In this document: piece by piece, positions 52,701-62,664 of the stretch
Layout of the letters: each line of letters starts with the position of its first letter
Position numbering within the stretch: the first letter of the stretch is position 1
Assembly (NCBI GenBank): GCA_963931865.1
Contig: OZ007509.1
Location: forward strand, 12,265,671-12,329,670
Reading direction: 5' to 3'
DNA: 64,000 nucleotides
DNA from: Axinella damicornis
Taxonomy: Eukaryota; Porifera; Demospongiae; Axinellida; Axinellidae
The notes under the pieces: generated by a model
Database searches by the model: none
What the model was told of the DNA's origin: nothing
Seen by the model: only the letters and a program-made list of their open reading frames with translations
Translations under genes and position numbers: made by a program

Positions 52701-53918
52701 GCAATTGGCACTGCAGGTGTAAAAGGCACTGCAACAGAAGAACCCACTGACCGTGTAGGCAGTGGGGCAGTGGGGACCCAGCAAACAGATAGAGGAGCTG
52801 GTGCTGTGACAGGAGGGGACGGTAAGGAGAGCAAACCTTTAACCGTACCAACTTCAGTGGATCCAATTGGGGAGATTCTGAAGGAAGTTCAGAAGGGAGA
52901 AAAAGTCTCCCGTGCGGTTTTGATGATCAAGCCTCCTGCCAAGTATGTGAATGTGAGGGTCAGCACCTCAAGGAAGGATCCGTACTCTCATTCTCAGAAA
53001 AGTACCACTAATACACTGCCTGCTGCTACACCAAGCTCTGGTATGGCCTCCCCCCCTCATCACAGAGGCAGTGGATCTGCTGAGAATGATAACTCATTGG
53101 TGACCACATTGGATGAAATTCCCATGGACAGTGAAATATATAGTGCTGGAAAGTCTCCCAGGAAGAGCAAGAAGCAGCAGCAACCCACAGATGCTTATCA
53201 AACTTCAACTTCAATGCAGAGCCCCGAGATAGGAATAAGAACCAAACATGCATATGGCTCACTGTATGTCTCCAAGGAGGACGTGGATGCAAGTTGCGCT
53301 GATGGTAAAATCACGAAGGCTGGCAATTTGCTCCAGACTGCAGATTTGGAAGTGATGCCCGGATGCCTGAAGGAGGATCATATTGTCATAACTTCCTCGA
53401 CTGTAGAAATAAAGAAACTTGCCCCTCAACTGCCGGACTCAAGGAGTCCTGTGACTTCCAAACCGACGGGCTTCAGGGTTGGCTTCAAGAGAGCACGGAG
53501 CCCATTGAGCCCAAGACTGTATGACACCAAGAGGCGCAAGATCAAGTACAGTGCAAGACAGCACAGTGATGCAGTTACCAGTCGAACTGTAGACACTAAA
53601 TCACCAGAGAAGCAGCATCAGAGCAAAGATGGGTCATCTGTTGAATCCCCTGCTGAATTATCAAAAACCAGTTCTGCTGGCTCGACTCCAGTTCAGTCGC
53701 TGGGTGAGCTAACTCCTCCAGTGAAGCGAAGGAGAAGGCCACCTGGTGGCTCTCCTCGTTGTCGTTGTGGGACCAACCACCCCCAGGTCCTCGATAAGAT
53801 CTGTGCACGTGGAAAATGCCCTTGCTTTTCCAAAGGGATACCCTGCATCCGCTGCCTATGCAGGCACTGCCACAATCCTATCAATCAAGCTCATGAATCA
53901 CCAATGAAGTCTCTGTAA
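49772..53918 (+). CDS. MSL2: MSL2-like E3 ubiquitin ligase (RING plus CXC), two exons
   Basis: Exon 1 49772-49952 and exon 2 52396-53918 join in phase 1 to 567 codons ending in TAA (human MSL2 is 577). The N-terminal DLSQLLPYLRQLLTCCACA matches the MSL2 leader before the RING. The RING follows as C3HC4: C56, C59, C72, H74, C77, C80, C91, C94. The intron splits it after C59. A long Ser/Pro/Lys-rich middle has a basic patch near PVKRRRRPP. The CXC domain is at about 516-552 (CRCGTNHP..C..GKCPCF..GIPCIRCLCRHCHN), the DNA-binding domain known in MSL2. MSL2 ubiquitylates H2B and acts with MSL1, MSL3 and MOF, the H4K16 acetyltransferase, in the nucleus. I chose the ATG at 49772 (ATGATG) as the first in frame. 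Intron 1 contains a hAT MITE and a partial TA MITE. The gene is divergent from PCCB. Confidence 0.93.
50185..50360. repeat. Partial copy of the CCGTAGTCGCGC MITE
   Basis: Starts CTGTAGTCACTCGTTATTAG and follows the 44143-44430 sequence through CACAGGAAGGAAATATGC and CATTCCTC, then stops. In MSL2 intron 1. Confidence 0.7.
50700..50952. repeat. Unpaired hairpin-family ends
   Basis: GGCCTGGGAACGAGGCT at about 50766-50782 and GGCCTGGGAACGAGGCTA at 50934-50951, each preceded by GTATAGAA or GTGTAGAA. The first closes an internal stem (GTTTTTGATCACTTGCAGTA / GCATGCAGTCAAAAAC). Similar single ends lie at 29664-29690, 33693-33711 and 46450-46470. Confidence 0.55.
51526..51784. mobile_element. hAT MITE copy 2 with exact 8-bp target duplication
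   Basis: Starts TAGGGCCTGAACAATTAGTC like copy 1 and ends GTTGTGCCCT. Flanked by ATTCTTTG at 51518-51525 and 51785-51792. It shares interior blocks CTTGCATGTCAACTAGTCGA and CCAGCCTTACTCCATA. In MSL2 intron 1. Confidence 0.88.
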
Positions 53919-54414
53919 TTGTACGGGGAAAACCCGAATAATTATTTTTGTTTTAATTAAAATGCTGTATTTAACTTTGCACGTTGCATGCTGCAGCTGA
54001 TTTGTCTAAGTCAACTGCGAACCATGTCCACTCACTGATGTCAGAGATTTCATCCTCCAAGGCGTGCGATACGATGCAGCACATCTCTTCAGATGATGTA
54101 AGAGTTTTAGCCCGGAATGATAATTATGAGATATAACCTAGAAGTTTTAGCCAGCTGCATGGCTACAAATGAAATAGACTGGCGCTAAAACCTAGCTTCG
54201 TTGGTGTGTAAAACTGATCGATGCTTTGGTAGCTCGTTGAGTCGTTCCTCATTGCCTTGGCACTGCAGTTGCTTATGATTTCATGCAGCTGTTCAGTGCA
54301 GCGGATTGCCTGTAGCTGCATGAACTACGTATACATGCATAATTATGGTAACTGCAAATAATGACACATGGATATTGCTAGTTCCTGGTAGTTCCAGTAG
54401 TCTAGTCTATCAAG

Positions 54415-54467
54415 TTGTCTCGTTCCCAGACCCTCCTTGGAAAATCGTCTGGGAAATTATGAGACTA
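54415..54467. mobile_element. Hairpin element, 53 bp, exact 9-bp duplication
   Basis: TTGTCTCGTTCCCAGAC...GTCTGGGAAATTATGAGACTA, flanked by TCTATCAAG at 54406-54414 and 54468-54476. It is followed by another stem (TTTCTCTTGCTC / GAGCAAGAGAAA) inside an outer CTAGTCTATC / GATAGACTAG pair. Confidence 0.88.
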
Positions 54468-54689
54468 TCTATCAAGCTAATCCAATTTCTCTTGCTCGCC
54501 CAACCCAACTTCCGATATTGTGAGCAAGAGAAATCGGTCTAGCTGGATAGACTAGCAGTAGTCAGGAACCTAATTTCACTGTACCGATGACAAAACTGAA
54601 CAGCACATGGCTAATGCAATTTATGACTGTCATCAAATCACTCGTAATTATCAGCTGTTATGTACATGTACATGTATGTGCTAACAGCC

Positions 54690-55015
54690 TCAGTCCTAGA
54701 CCCAAACAACCCCAGCACAGATCGCTTGCAGTATAGTACTGAGGATTTCAAGTTGCTGATCCAATGGCGCATGTGCACTGATGAGAGAGTGTGTGCACAT
54801 GGTGTGCGTCTTCGCCATTTATGTGGCGTAGCTGTCTTTCCGTAAGCGAACGCACAATCGTTGGAATGAACACAGTAACTTGCAATTCCCAGCTAGGTTA
54901 GGCTTCAAGTGCAAAGGCTGTTTCCATGGCCATACTTATGCACATGCACTAATCTCTTGAATGGATCTGGGACAAACAACCTGAAATCCTCAGTATCACA
55001 AGTGAGGGAAGAGCA
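54690..55015. repeat. Long inverted pair flanking unique sequence
   Basis: ACTGAGGATTTCAAGTTG near 54738 and CAACCTGAAATCCTCAGTAT near 54978 are inverse to each other, with outer CCTAGACCCAAACAACC and inner complementary patches. Probably an eroded foldback element. Confidence 0.5.
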
Positions 55016-55212
55016 AGTTATCCTGCAATCACACGGCTCTACAGAACGCAGGTGTACTGAATTGTTAAAAGTCTACCACGAATACATGTAGCTATGACTA
55101 CGATCATGGTAGTATGGTAACCCCTACAGAAGAAGCAGCTGATGCTGTTGTCACACACTGAAAGGCGGCACTTGGTCTGGCTACATAGTACCAAATAGCT
55201 TTGCAGCACATA

Positions 55213-55493
55213 CCGTAGTCGTGCGTTATTATGCGCATGCGCCTATAACTCCACAGGAAGGAAATATGCGCCTATAAGCGAGATGCGCCTAATAACACAT
55301 GTAATAATAATGACATTCCTCGAATAGGAAGCGCGCTTCAATTCGAATATAGCTGTTTTCCACTCCGAAGGATCGAAAATGGCAGAGTTTCTGGAAGAAG
55401 ACTGCAGCGCTTACCTGGGACGAGAGTTGAACCTGCGCCTAACAGCGAATATGCGCCTATAAGTGAGATGCGCCTAATAGCGCGGGACTACGG
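55213..55493. mobile_element. TA-flanked MITE, CCGTAGTCGYGC ends, copy 2
   Basis: 281 bp with TA on both sides and the same layout as 44143-44430. The interior again carries ATGGCAGAGTTTCTGGAAGA. Confidence 0.88.
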
Positions 55494-55576
55494 TAGCTCA
55501 TGAACTTGCTGCATGCCACTCAAATTAAAGCAGCTAGACAATGCTGTGATCATTGGAACCTGCACAGTGACTCCAC

Positions 55577-55631
55577 TAGTCTCGTTCCCAGACCCTCAAT
55601 ACGCATGGAAGAGGGTCTGGGAACGAGACTA
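55577..55631. mobile_element. Hairpin element, 55 bp, exact 9-bp duplication
   Basis: TAGTCTCGTTCCCAGACCCT ... AGGGTCTGGGAACGAGACTA, flanked by TGACTCCAC at 55568-55576 and 55632-55640. Confidence 0.9.
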
Positions 55632-55771
55632 TGACTCCACCAACAGCCTGCCGCCAGTACTACAACCACATCTCTTTTTGTAAATCAAGCAGGAGTGTAG
55701 TGCCATACAGTCACCACAGAGTCAAAATAGATGTAATGTACGCAGCAAGAACAATGGTGCTCAAGTTCTTG

Positions 55772-55809
55772 TAGCCTCGTTCCAATTACGGAGCCTGGGA
55801 ACAATGCTA
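55772..55809. mobile_element. Hairpin element, 38 bp, exact 9-bp duplication
   Basis: TAGCCTCGTTCCAATTACGG and GAGCCTGGGAACAATGCTA, flanked by AAGTTCTTG at 55763-55771 and 55810-55818. Confidence 0.88.
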
Positions 55810-56122
55810 AAGTTCTTGTTAACAAATGTGAAAACATTTTGTTATGGAAATGACGCCACATTTGTCACCATTTGTGTAGATCTACATGTACATGTACATG
55901 TATGTGACCACTGGTCCAGTTACCAGACCTTCCTTCCTCGATACTGGAAGTGGGGTTGTTTGGGCTGGGACTGAGACGTAAGCGTGCTAATGGTAGGTTA
56001 CTAGTACCATCATTCTTTTGCTCTCCTGCACCTCATTTACTCCTAGCCTAGTTCCCAGGCCTACCCACGGTATAGAATTGCAAATCTTAATATTATCTTA
56101 TGTACGTACATGTACATCCATT

Positions 56123-56496
56123 TAGTCTCGTTCCCAGACCCCAACCCGCGAGAAAATGGGTCTGGGGACAATGCTACAGTCAGCTCGACCCTATGACGTT
56201 GATGTCTGGAATGTGGGATGGCCAATCAGAGTTTAGCTAGAGCAATAAATTGCTTCGCAGTTTCTGTGTCGGCTAAGTAGCCCAGAACGACGCGAAGAGG
56301 AGTGCTGCCTTCGTTGGTACAAAGAATATCTCTCACCGCTTTACTGGGCATCATCAAACATGTCAAATATGCCATTTTCATCTGGAATCTACTGATTACG
56401 TCACGTGGTCACGCCCCTCGAAGGTCAGGCAGCATGTAGCATTGTCCCCAGACCCCTTTTTCGCGCGTGCGCGTTCGGGGTCTGGGAACGAGACTA
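56123..56496. mobile_element. Composite element: two hairpins flanking 259 bp, one outer 9-bp duplication
   Basis: Left hairpin 56123-56176 (TAGTCTCGTTCCCAGACCCC ... GGGTCTGGGGACAATGCTA) and right hairpin 56436-56496 (TAGCATTGTCCCCAGACCCC ... GGGGTCTGGGAACGAGACTA) are mirror images in their ends. Neither hairpin alone has a duplication, but the outer flanks both read ACATCCATT (56114-56122, 56497-56505). So the whole 374 bp inserted as a unit. The internal 259 bp has no ORF of note. Confidence 0.85.
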
Positions 56497-57213
56497 ACAT
56501 CCATTATGATCAATGTGGAGACTTTCCCCACTTATCAACACACCTGTACTATTCAAAATCTTAGATGATAGTTGCACTACCGGCACTGAGGTACACTGCA
56601 TGTGATGTATGTTTGTATCAGTATGGCAGCTTGTAACTTGCTTAGTTTGGATTCTGCTACGGATGTTCATCGTTTCTGTAGCAGATATCTGGCATGAGTG
56701 ACCAGAGAGCAACCGCTATTGCTAGTCTTTTTGTTGAACTTCTTGTCTGTCGGTGCAGAGCGCCGGGCCACTTCTGTTTGGTAGAGGAGACAACATCTTG
56801 TCGTACTTGATCTGAGAGTTCTGAAGATCAGTAAGAATGACTTGTTGAGAAGTTTGGTCCAGTTGCATAGTTGCCAAGTGGAGATCATATGACTGGGATG
56901 AGCACTTTCCTACATGCCTCTTAGGTGCCTACTTCTCTATGGTGCAGGAGTCTAAGCGTGAACTTCCGTATAATAACAAGTGCACTGCTTGTAGGAAGGG
57001 AAAGATGCATGAGTGAATATGATAGGGTACTGTCTGTTGTGTTTGTGTTATGTGCATGTGGTGACTATAGCACATGTCATGGATACCATTTGAATACTAA
57101 TTAGGGCTGCATGTGGCATTACTTGTGGTTTATGATGATACAGGTACATATCTTAAGTTGTATTTTAGCAGGTAGAGGGTGGGACATGGTACTCAGTGCA
57201 TACCTACTTGTTC

Positions 57214-57359
57214 TAGCCTCGTTCCCAGGCCTGCCCCGTTTTTTCTGTTCTTCGGTTTGCGTTGACAATAATACACAGATGCGGAAGTCTGCATTTGTGT
57301 ATCATTGTCAACGCAAACTGAAGAATAGAAAAAATGGGGTAGGCCTGGGAACGAGGCTA
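57214..57359. mobile_element. Hairpin element, 146 bp, exact 9-bp duplication
   Basis: TAGCCTCGTTCCCAGGCCTG then CCCCGTTTTTTCTGTTCTTC, GGTTTGCGTTGACA and the inverse; loop near GATGCGGAAGTCTGCA. Flanked by TACTTGTTC at 57205-57213 and 57360-57368. The largest single hairpin in the window. Part of its stem recurs at 58974-59050. Confidence 0.9.
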
Positions 57360-57452
57360 TACTTGTTCAGTAATAGGGCTTGTGTTGTGTTGCACATTCT
57401 TGGGCGCAAGTCACTTACCAACTACTTCCCTACCCTTTCCCTGAAACTACAG

Positions 57453-57684
57453 GAGCCAGTATGGATAGAAAGGCTGTACGGCCATGTTGATAGTCACCTG
57501 GCTCCCCTGGTTCCAAAGGTCTCGTCCAGTGACCTGCAGCGTGCGGTACTGCAAGCACTTCAAGCTGGTGCTCTGAGGGTGCCCACTGAGTATGATCTAC
57601 TCACAGTACAGACGCTATGTGAGAAATTCAGAAACTCATTCCGAGTGGATCTACATCCCTGTGATGACACGGAGCCTCAAGAAG
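57453..57684 (+). CDS. Internal exon of an unidentified gene
   Basis: Acceptor CTGAAACTACAG, then 77 codons plus 1 nt, then AAG|GTATTG as donor. The peptide EPVWIERLYGHVDSHLAPLV .. SSSDLQRAVLQALQAGALRV .. LLTVQTLCEKFRNSFRVDLH has a globular, helical look and no repeat character. I do not recognise the family, and no neighbouring exon could be linked. It could belong to a gene downstream of MSL2 on the same strand. Confidence 0.4.
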
Positions 57685-57872
57685 GTATTGTAGAGTGCTG
57701 ATCACATGCCCATGAATTTTCTGCGTTGATTTAGAAACTTGGGCATCATTGATGTGTGTGTGTGAAGAGAGGTGCCGCAGCAAAAATGCATGCATCGGAA
57801 CATTTGTATGTGTACATGCAACATAGCAAGAGGGTGACGATTATTCATGCATGATATGATGTTTACTTCGAC

Positions 57873-57935
57873 GGCATGCTAGCAACCTCTGGCATGCTAG
57901 CAAACTCTGGCATGCTAGCGAACTCTAGCACACTA
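57873..57935. repeat. 17-18 bp tandem repeat (AACTCTGGCATGCTAGC)
   Basis: Four units of GGCATGCTAGCAAACTCT type. Confidence 0.8.
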
Positions 57936-58175
57936 CAAGAGAATTTTACTTAATTGCCTTCACTTGCAGACAAATCAACTTTGAACTGTCACTTCTTAGT
58001 CATCTCAAGAGTGTCAGTTGGCCCACTAGGACTTCTGTGGCTGTTTATCACCTAAGCATTATTCAATTAGTACTGCCTGAATCTTGAGATCAAAGTGGGG
58101 CGGCTTTAATTTTGCTCCCTGTTGTAGATGAAGTGTGCTTTGCAATATCTGTGCAATACAGAACTTGCATGATTA

Positions 58176-58971
58176 GGTCATGAGCGGATGGACACGCCCA
58201 CTTATGGTATCACGTACCATACTGCTCCATTGAAAATGTATTGGGAATGGCTACCAAGGTGAGCGTTTACAAGTACTGCGCCAGCGTGCTAGCGCGTAGC
58301 AGAAAATGATTCTAGATATTGGCTGTCCAGAAGTTTAGCTACAAAATGAATCGTTCCACGTGCGAATCGGAGAAGCGGTTGTTGAGCAATGGCGTCTAAA
58401 GCAAGTACGGTAGGATGGAACCCGAAGCGTAACGTTGGACGCACAGCTTGTTTTCTTCAGAAATCACAGCATTTAGTTACAGCGCAGCAGCTCTTCCGTT
58501 GGTCTTCGTAGAAAACCATCCCTGGGAGGCCGCTAAGTTCCTGGAGAGTTGCTAGTAGCACAGAACAACACTATCATCCCGCTTACCGCTTCATAAGGCA
58601 CTTTTGCCAGTAGTTTTAGCCCCCTGCACTTCAGCCAACGCTTGAGTTGCACTTCGTATGGCCCTCTAGGGTCATGGCCACTTTAGCAAAGCTCGAGGAA
58701 TATCTCTCTCACTAGCCTGGACGGCACCACAGTCTGTGCCACTCGCTTTGGACGCCATTGCTCAACAACCGCTTCTTCGATTCACACGAGGATGGATTCA
58801 TTTTGTAGCTAAACTTCTGGACAGCCAATATCTCGAATCATTTTCTGCTACGCGCTAGCACGCGGGCGCAGTGCTTGTAAATGCTCACCTTGGTAGCCAT
58901 TCCCAATACATTTTCAATGGAGCAGAATGGTACGTGATACCATAAGTGGGCGTGTCCATCCGCTCGTGGCC
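58176..58971. mobile_element. Foldback element with about 220-bp inverted arms, TA flanks
   Basis: Left arm 58176-58395 and right arm about 58755-58971 are near-perfect inverse copies (outer GGTCATGAGCGGATGGACAC; inner GCTACCAAGGTGAGCG, TTGGCTGTCCAGAAGTTTAG, AAGCGGTTGTTGAGCAATGG). The about 360-bp loop holds no clear ORF. TA stands at both ends (58174-58175, 58972-58973). Tc1/mariner-type mobilisation is likely. Confidence 0.8.
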
Positions 58972-58973
58972 TA

Positions 58974-59050
58974 CCCCGTTTTTTCTGTTCTTCGGTTTGC
59001 GTTGACGGATGCGGAAGAGCGGCGCGGCAAAAAACGGGGAAGGCCTGGTA
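58974..59050. repeat. Fragment of the 57214-57359 hairpin interior
   Basis: CCCCGTTTTTTCTGTTCTTC and GGTTTGCGTTGACGGATGCG, then AAAAAACGGGGAAGGCCTGG, without the TAGCCTCG ends. It directly abuts the foldback element. Confidence 0.7.
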
Positions 59051-59159
59051 TTATTCATCACGTGCTTTATGTCAAGTGGACGTAGGGGAACCGCAAATAT
59101 GTTTAAAAACCGCCGACGTAGTTGTGTAGATTGTCTGAGAGTCTCGACTAGCTGTGGAG

Positions 59160-60040
59160 CATTCTAACCGAGCCGACTGGCTGGATGAGGACCTGCTGAA
59201 ACGACTACCCCCCCCCCCCCCCCCCCCCCCCCACGTCCACCTGAAGGCGATGGGATTGAAGTGGGAGATGGGGAGGCCTGTGGGTATAGAGATAAGAAGG
59301 CTGCCGGACAGTTGCGTGAGAGAGCATCAGCTAAGGTGTTATGCATGCACTCCAGGTAAGTGCTTGCTGACAACCACAAACTTGTAAGCACATTCGATAA
59401 GGGTGAGGCACCGGATATGGCATCAGGGTTGCGAGAATGGAATTTATTATATGAACCACCGCCATATTATCCGACAGGGCTCTGATGGTCTTGTCTGCCC
59501 ATGCATGACCCCAAAGTGCTGCGGCCAGAAGTACTGGGATGAGTTCTTGGACAGTGATATGGGCGGAGGATGCTGCACCACTCCACTGCAGCTGAAACCA
59601 CTTGGAATCGCAGAAGGCACCACACCCCCATCCGCCAGAAGCGTTAGAAGTGACTGTACGATTGGGCATGTCCTTCCTCACTGGTGCATTAGGCAGCCAT
59701 GCGGTGCCACCATGCACTCCAGGTCAGATTGGAATTCTTGGGTTGGGACAAGGGAATCTTGGTGTAGGGTGTTTGCAGGAGGCGGAGAGGTCAATCATCC
59801 TCCTCGCAAAGGCACGTCCCGGCTTTACAACAGACGCAGCATGTTACAAAGACCCAATCAGGGACAGAGGTTCACGCTTTGAACAGCACTTCTTCCCACG
59901 CCACACTTGGACCTGCTGTCTCAGGAGAGTGAGCTTTGTGAGTGGTAGGCAAAGTACCATGGCTTCTGTGTCAAATTCAATGCCGAGAACAGAGACATGT
60001 TGCTGTGCCTTCATTTTTCTCTGATTCAGTAGGAACACTA
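59160..60040 (-). pseudogene. DIRS-like RT thumb and RNase H relic
   Basis: Minus strand: SVLGIEFDTEAMVLCLPLTK, then LLRQQVQVWRGKK..KREPL and SLIG, then TSNASGGWGCGAFCDSKWF, AHITVQELIPVLLAAALWG, ALSDNMAVVHIIN and CMHNTLADALSRN. This is the thumb and RNase H series of DIRS/Ngaro-type elements (SDASG.WGCGA, ELIPI..A..WG, DN.AVV, N..AD.LSR). The first RNase H Asp is Asn here. A poly-C tract (59208-59232) ends the coding part. Frames change several times. Confidence 0.62.
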
Positions 60041-60690
60041 AACTCCACACACACCTGCTCTGTTGTGGCCATTCACTGTCTTAGATGTGGAGGGGGTAGG
60101 TTTTCTTGAGCAGAGCCTGCTCAGGTGGTCCATCCCACACTTTGTACAGCAATGGGCGTAACGGCACCTCGCGTCAAACGGGCAACCACCGCTGCTGGTA
60201 CGTGTTGAAGCGCCTGCATATCTCGGGATCATATGGCCGGGTGCTGGCAGGTTTGGGATGCTTGGATGGGGTTGGCCTCCGTGGGCAAGTGTCAGAAACG
60301 TGTTCTAGGGAATGGCAGGTCTTGCACCACAACTCACTGGTATTTGCCTGGCCAGTGAAGCACTGGGCAAACACAATGCGGGCCCAGTCAGATGTCTAGT
60401 TCTACTCTGCTGCTTCGTGACAGAAGTTCTGGTCATAAACAACTCAGGGTGGCCACTTGAAACGGTGGCTAGCCCGGACAATCTGGCACATGTAGGTCAC
60501 CCATGCGCTCAGGGGCGTGGGACCCAACTACGGCTGCGTATAGACCGAAGCACTGCACCCAGGTGTCCTGGTCTGGGATGAGCTGTTTCTGCTGTTGGAG
60601 GTCATGCGCGTTGACAAGCAGAACTCCTCCCTCTGGTGAAGGGAGGGGACAGACTTTGCCTTTAGCAGGAGGAATCTCGGTCATGTCAAT
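60040..60690 (-). pseudogene. DIRS-like gag, C-terminal part
   Basis: Minus strand from about 60690: YIDMTEIPPAKGK, DTWVQCFGLYAAVVGSHAPE, then (shifted) YMCQIVRASHRF and VVYDQNFCHEAAE, then YDPEICRRFNTYQQ and CPFDARCRYAHCCTKCGMDH. The block C..RCRYAH.C..CG..H....C is the zinc-finger-like end of such Gags. Frameshifts and stops show decay. Confidence 0.55.
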
Positions 60691-61000
60691 GTATTTGTTC
60701 CGTGCAATTTAGGAATTTAGCAGCTCAATCTCGAGATTTCACAGTGTCAAGATTACGCAATCTCGAGATTCCTGTTGGGCAGTGTCAAGATTGCGCAATC
60801 TGGAGATTCTTGTTGTGTGAAAGTTAACAGTGATGTTGTTGTGTAAACAATGATGTTCTCATGTAAATAATGAACCAGATATTACTTTGTACAAGAAACT
60901 ACAAGTATGGCACACTAGACAAAGCTGTATGAAAAGGTCAACTGTGGCCCTGGGCACACAATCGTACACCTTTGAAACCTGCATTGGAGATTATCATAAC

Positions 61001-61785
61001 TAGGGGAATGCAGGACATTGTGGGGCGAGCGTGAGGGAGTTACATGCAGGTGCTGAATTTGCATGGAACAGTTGCATGACATTGTGCTGAATATGCATTG
61101 GAGCAGTTGCATGTGCATGTCATCAGAATGTGAGTCTGACGGGGAGCATAACACAACTTAACGACACAGATCACACCAGAAGTTATGACGTGACTCGTGC
61201 ATGCACTTCACAGCGTTGAAGCAGTCTGGCAGGTAGGTCCAGGAGCAGTCTCTGTCTCTGTTGTTGCCACCGAGGATGACTTCCTCGTTCTCTGCTGATG
61301 CCAGATCTGTCATGACTGGTCACAGTGAGTTTAGTGTTACCGTGTGCAGGGCAGTCAACTTCCCATCCTCTGAGCAGTTGCATGGCTTAGCATTTGAAAG
61401 GGACTCCGGCGAGTTATAGGGGATTGTGAGTTCAAGGAGGATCACCTCCCTTGGTCTCACTGAAGCGCTCTCCCCGTCTTCATGAAATGCTTTAGCCACT
61501 CACCGCCCCACTATAGTCTCCATCCTTGCAAGGCCTTGTTGAGGTAGACTGTTCATAGTTCGCGTCTCAGTTGGACGATATCAACGCACGAGCAGGAAGT
61601 GAACTCAGTTTGGAAATAACGCATGACGCAAGAACACGCAAAATACGAGCAGGAAGTGATTTACGGCACGACGTACGATATATATATAGAAATATATATA
61701 GAAATATATATAGAAATATAGAAATAAAGAAAATTCACATTGAACTCGTCTATGTGGGGCTCGCTCACGCTCGCCCCAATTATAC
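61001..61785. repeat. GGGGCGAGC element, copy 2 (nested)
   Basis: GGGAATGCAGGACATTGTGG at the left and GGGGCTCGCTCACGCTCGCC at the right, as at 6878-7295, with shared GAAGCAGTCTGG and GTTGCCACCGAGGATGA blocks. It is bracketed by a direct pair TGCATTGGAGATTATCATAA (60981-61000, 61795-61814), possibly a duplication or a repeat end. The right part holds an ATATATATAGAAA microsatellite (61678-61725). Confidence 0.55.
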
Positions 61786-61854
61786 AAGTAACATTGCATT
61801 GGAGATTATCATAATTATACAAGTAACAAAGGAGTAATGGATGTCGCAAAGCTC

Positions 61855-62200
61855 GGCAAGAAACTAGGCCATGTATTACTGGAATGTGGAGATGAATAGG
61901 AATACCTCTTCCAGGGTTTTCTTGGACCCAACATGCCCTTTCTCCTTGCAATGGATCTCTTTGATGATGTCAAAAAAACTCTTCCACAAAAGCAACTCGT
62001 CTCCAACGGGCAAGGATGGTCAGATCATTTGGGTTCTGCAACATAGACAAAAGCAGAGCAGAGCTACTTTCGACAACACTTACGTAGCTACTTTCAACCA
62101 TTTGTTATGACTGACCTGCTTCTTCAAGGGAAGACACAGCACACCCTTTTAGCCGAGGGGAGAGTAGTTGATCAGACTAAACCCCCGCTGTTTCACCCAA
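61855..62200 (-). pseudogene. Integrase-like (HHCC-type N-terminal) relic inside the TIR element
   Basis: The minus strand encodes LPVGDELLLWKSFFDIIKEI followed by HCKEKGHVGSKKTLEEV. H...GH.G..KT is the start of an HHCC zinc-binding integrase domain as found in retroelement and KRBA2-like integrases. Pieces upstream (SRFKFWVKQRGFSLI) may be the same protein. No DDE core was seen. Confidence 0.35.
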
Positions 62201-62664
62201 AACTTGAATCTGGAACCATAGGTATCTGCTATGGGGTCGTTCCGTAGTCTGTGGATAATCTTCGGCCCTTCTCACGTGCTATGGTCTTGCTGGTTTGGCA
62301 GCCATTCTCCCCGAATCGCTCCCAACAAGATTTCTCAAAATCCTCCCACTGCTGATCGACAGACGACATCACTCACAGTAACAGTAGTAGATCGCATTGT
62401 GTCACCTCTGGAGCAGGAGACCGCTTATACAAATGGTTTCCGTCCCGCGAGCGTACCTCTCCAATCACTAGCTGTCAAACACATGGCTAAGGTCAAAAGT
62501 TCAAAGATTGTGCAATACGTTTGCACAATCTCAAGATTGTGCAAATGTATTGCACAATCTCAGGATTGTTTGCGCAATCTAGAGATTGGCACGCAATTTC
62601 AGGATTCCGAGAATGCACAGCGCAATCTTGAGATTGCACAAATTCCTAAATTGCGTGGAACATA

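Larger units (their letters stand above)
60697..62661. mobile_element. 1965-bp element with TIRs built of CAATCTNNAGATTG arrays
   Basis: Ends GTTCCGTGCAATTTAGGAAT and, inverted, GTTCCACGCAATTTAGGAAT. Inside each end lie three to five CAATCTCGAGATT-like palindromic units (60724-60815 and 62510-62640). Flanks TATTT and (A)TATTC suggest a 5-bp duplication with one mismatch. It lies inside the DIRS-like gag, between the codons for GEY- and IDM-like residues. It contains a copy of the GGGGCGAGC element and an integrase-like relic. Confidence 0.7.

Noticed and set aside
57111..57452. 5' extension of the 57453-57684 exon
   Set aside because: The open frame runs through the 57214-57359 hairpin element; a good acceptor at 57452 marks the real exon start.
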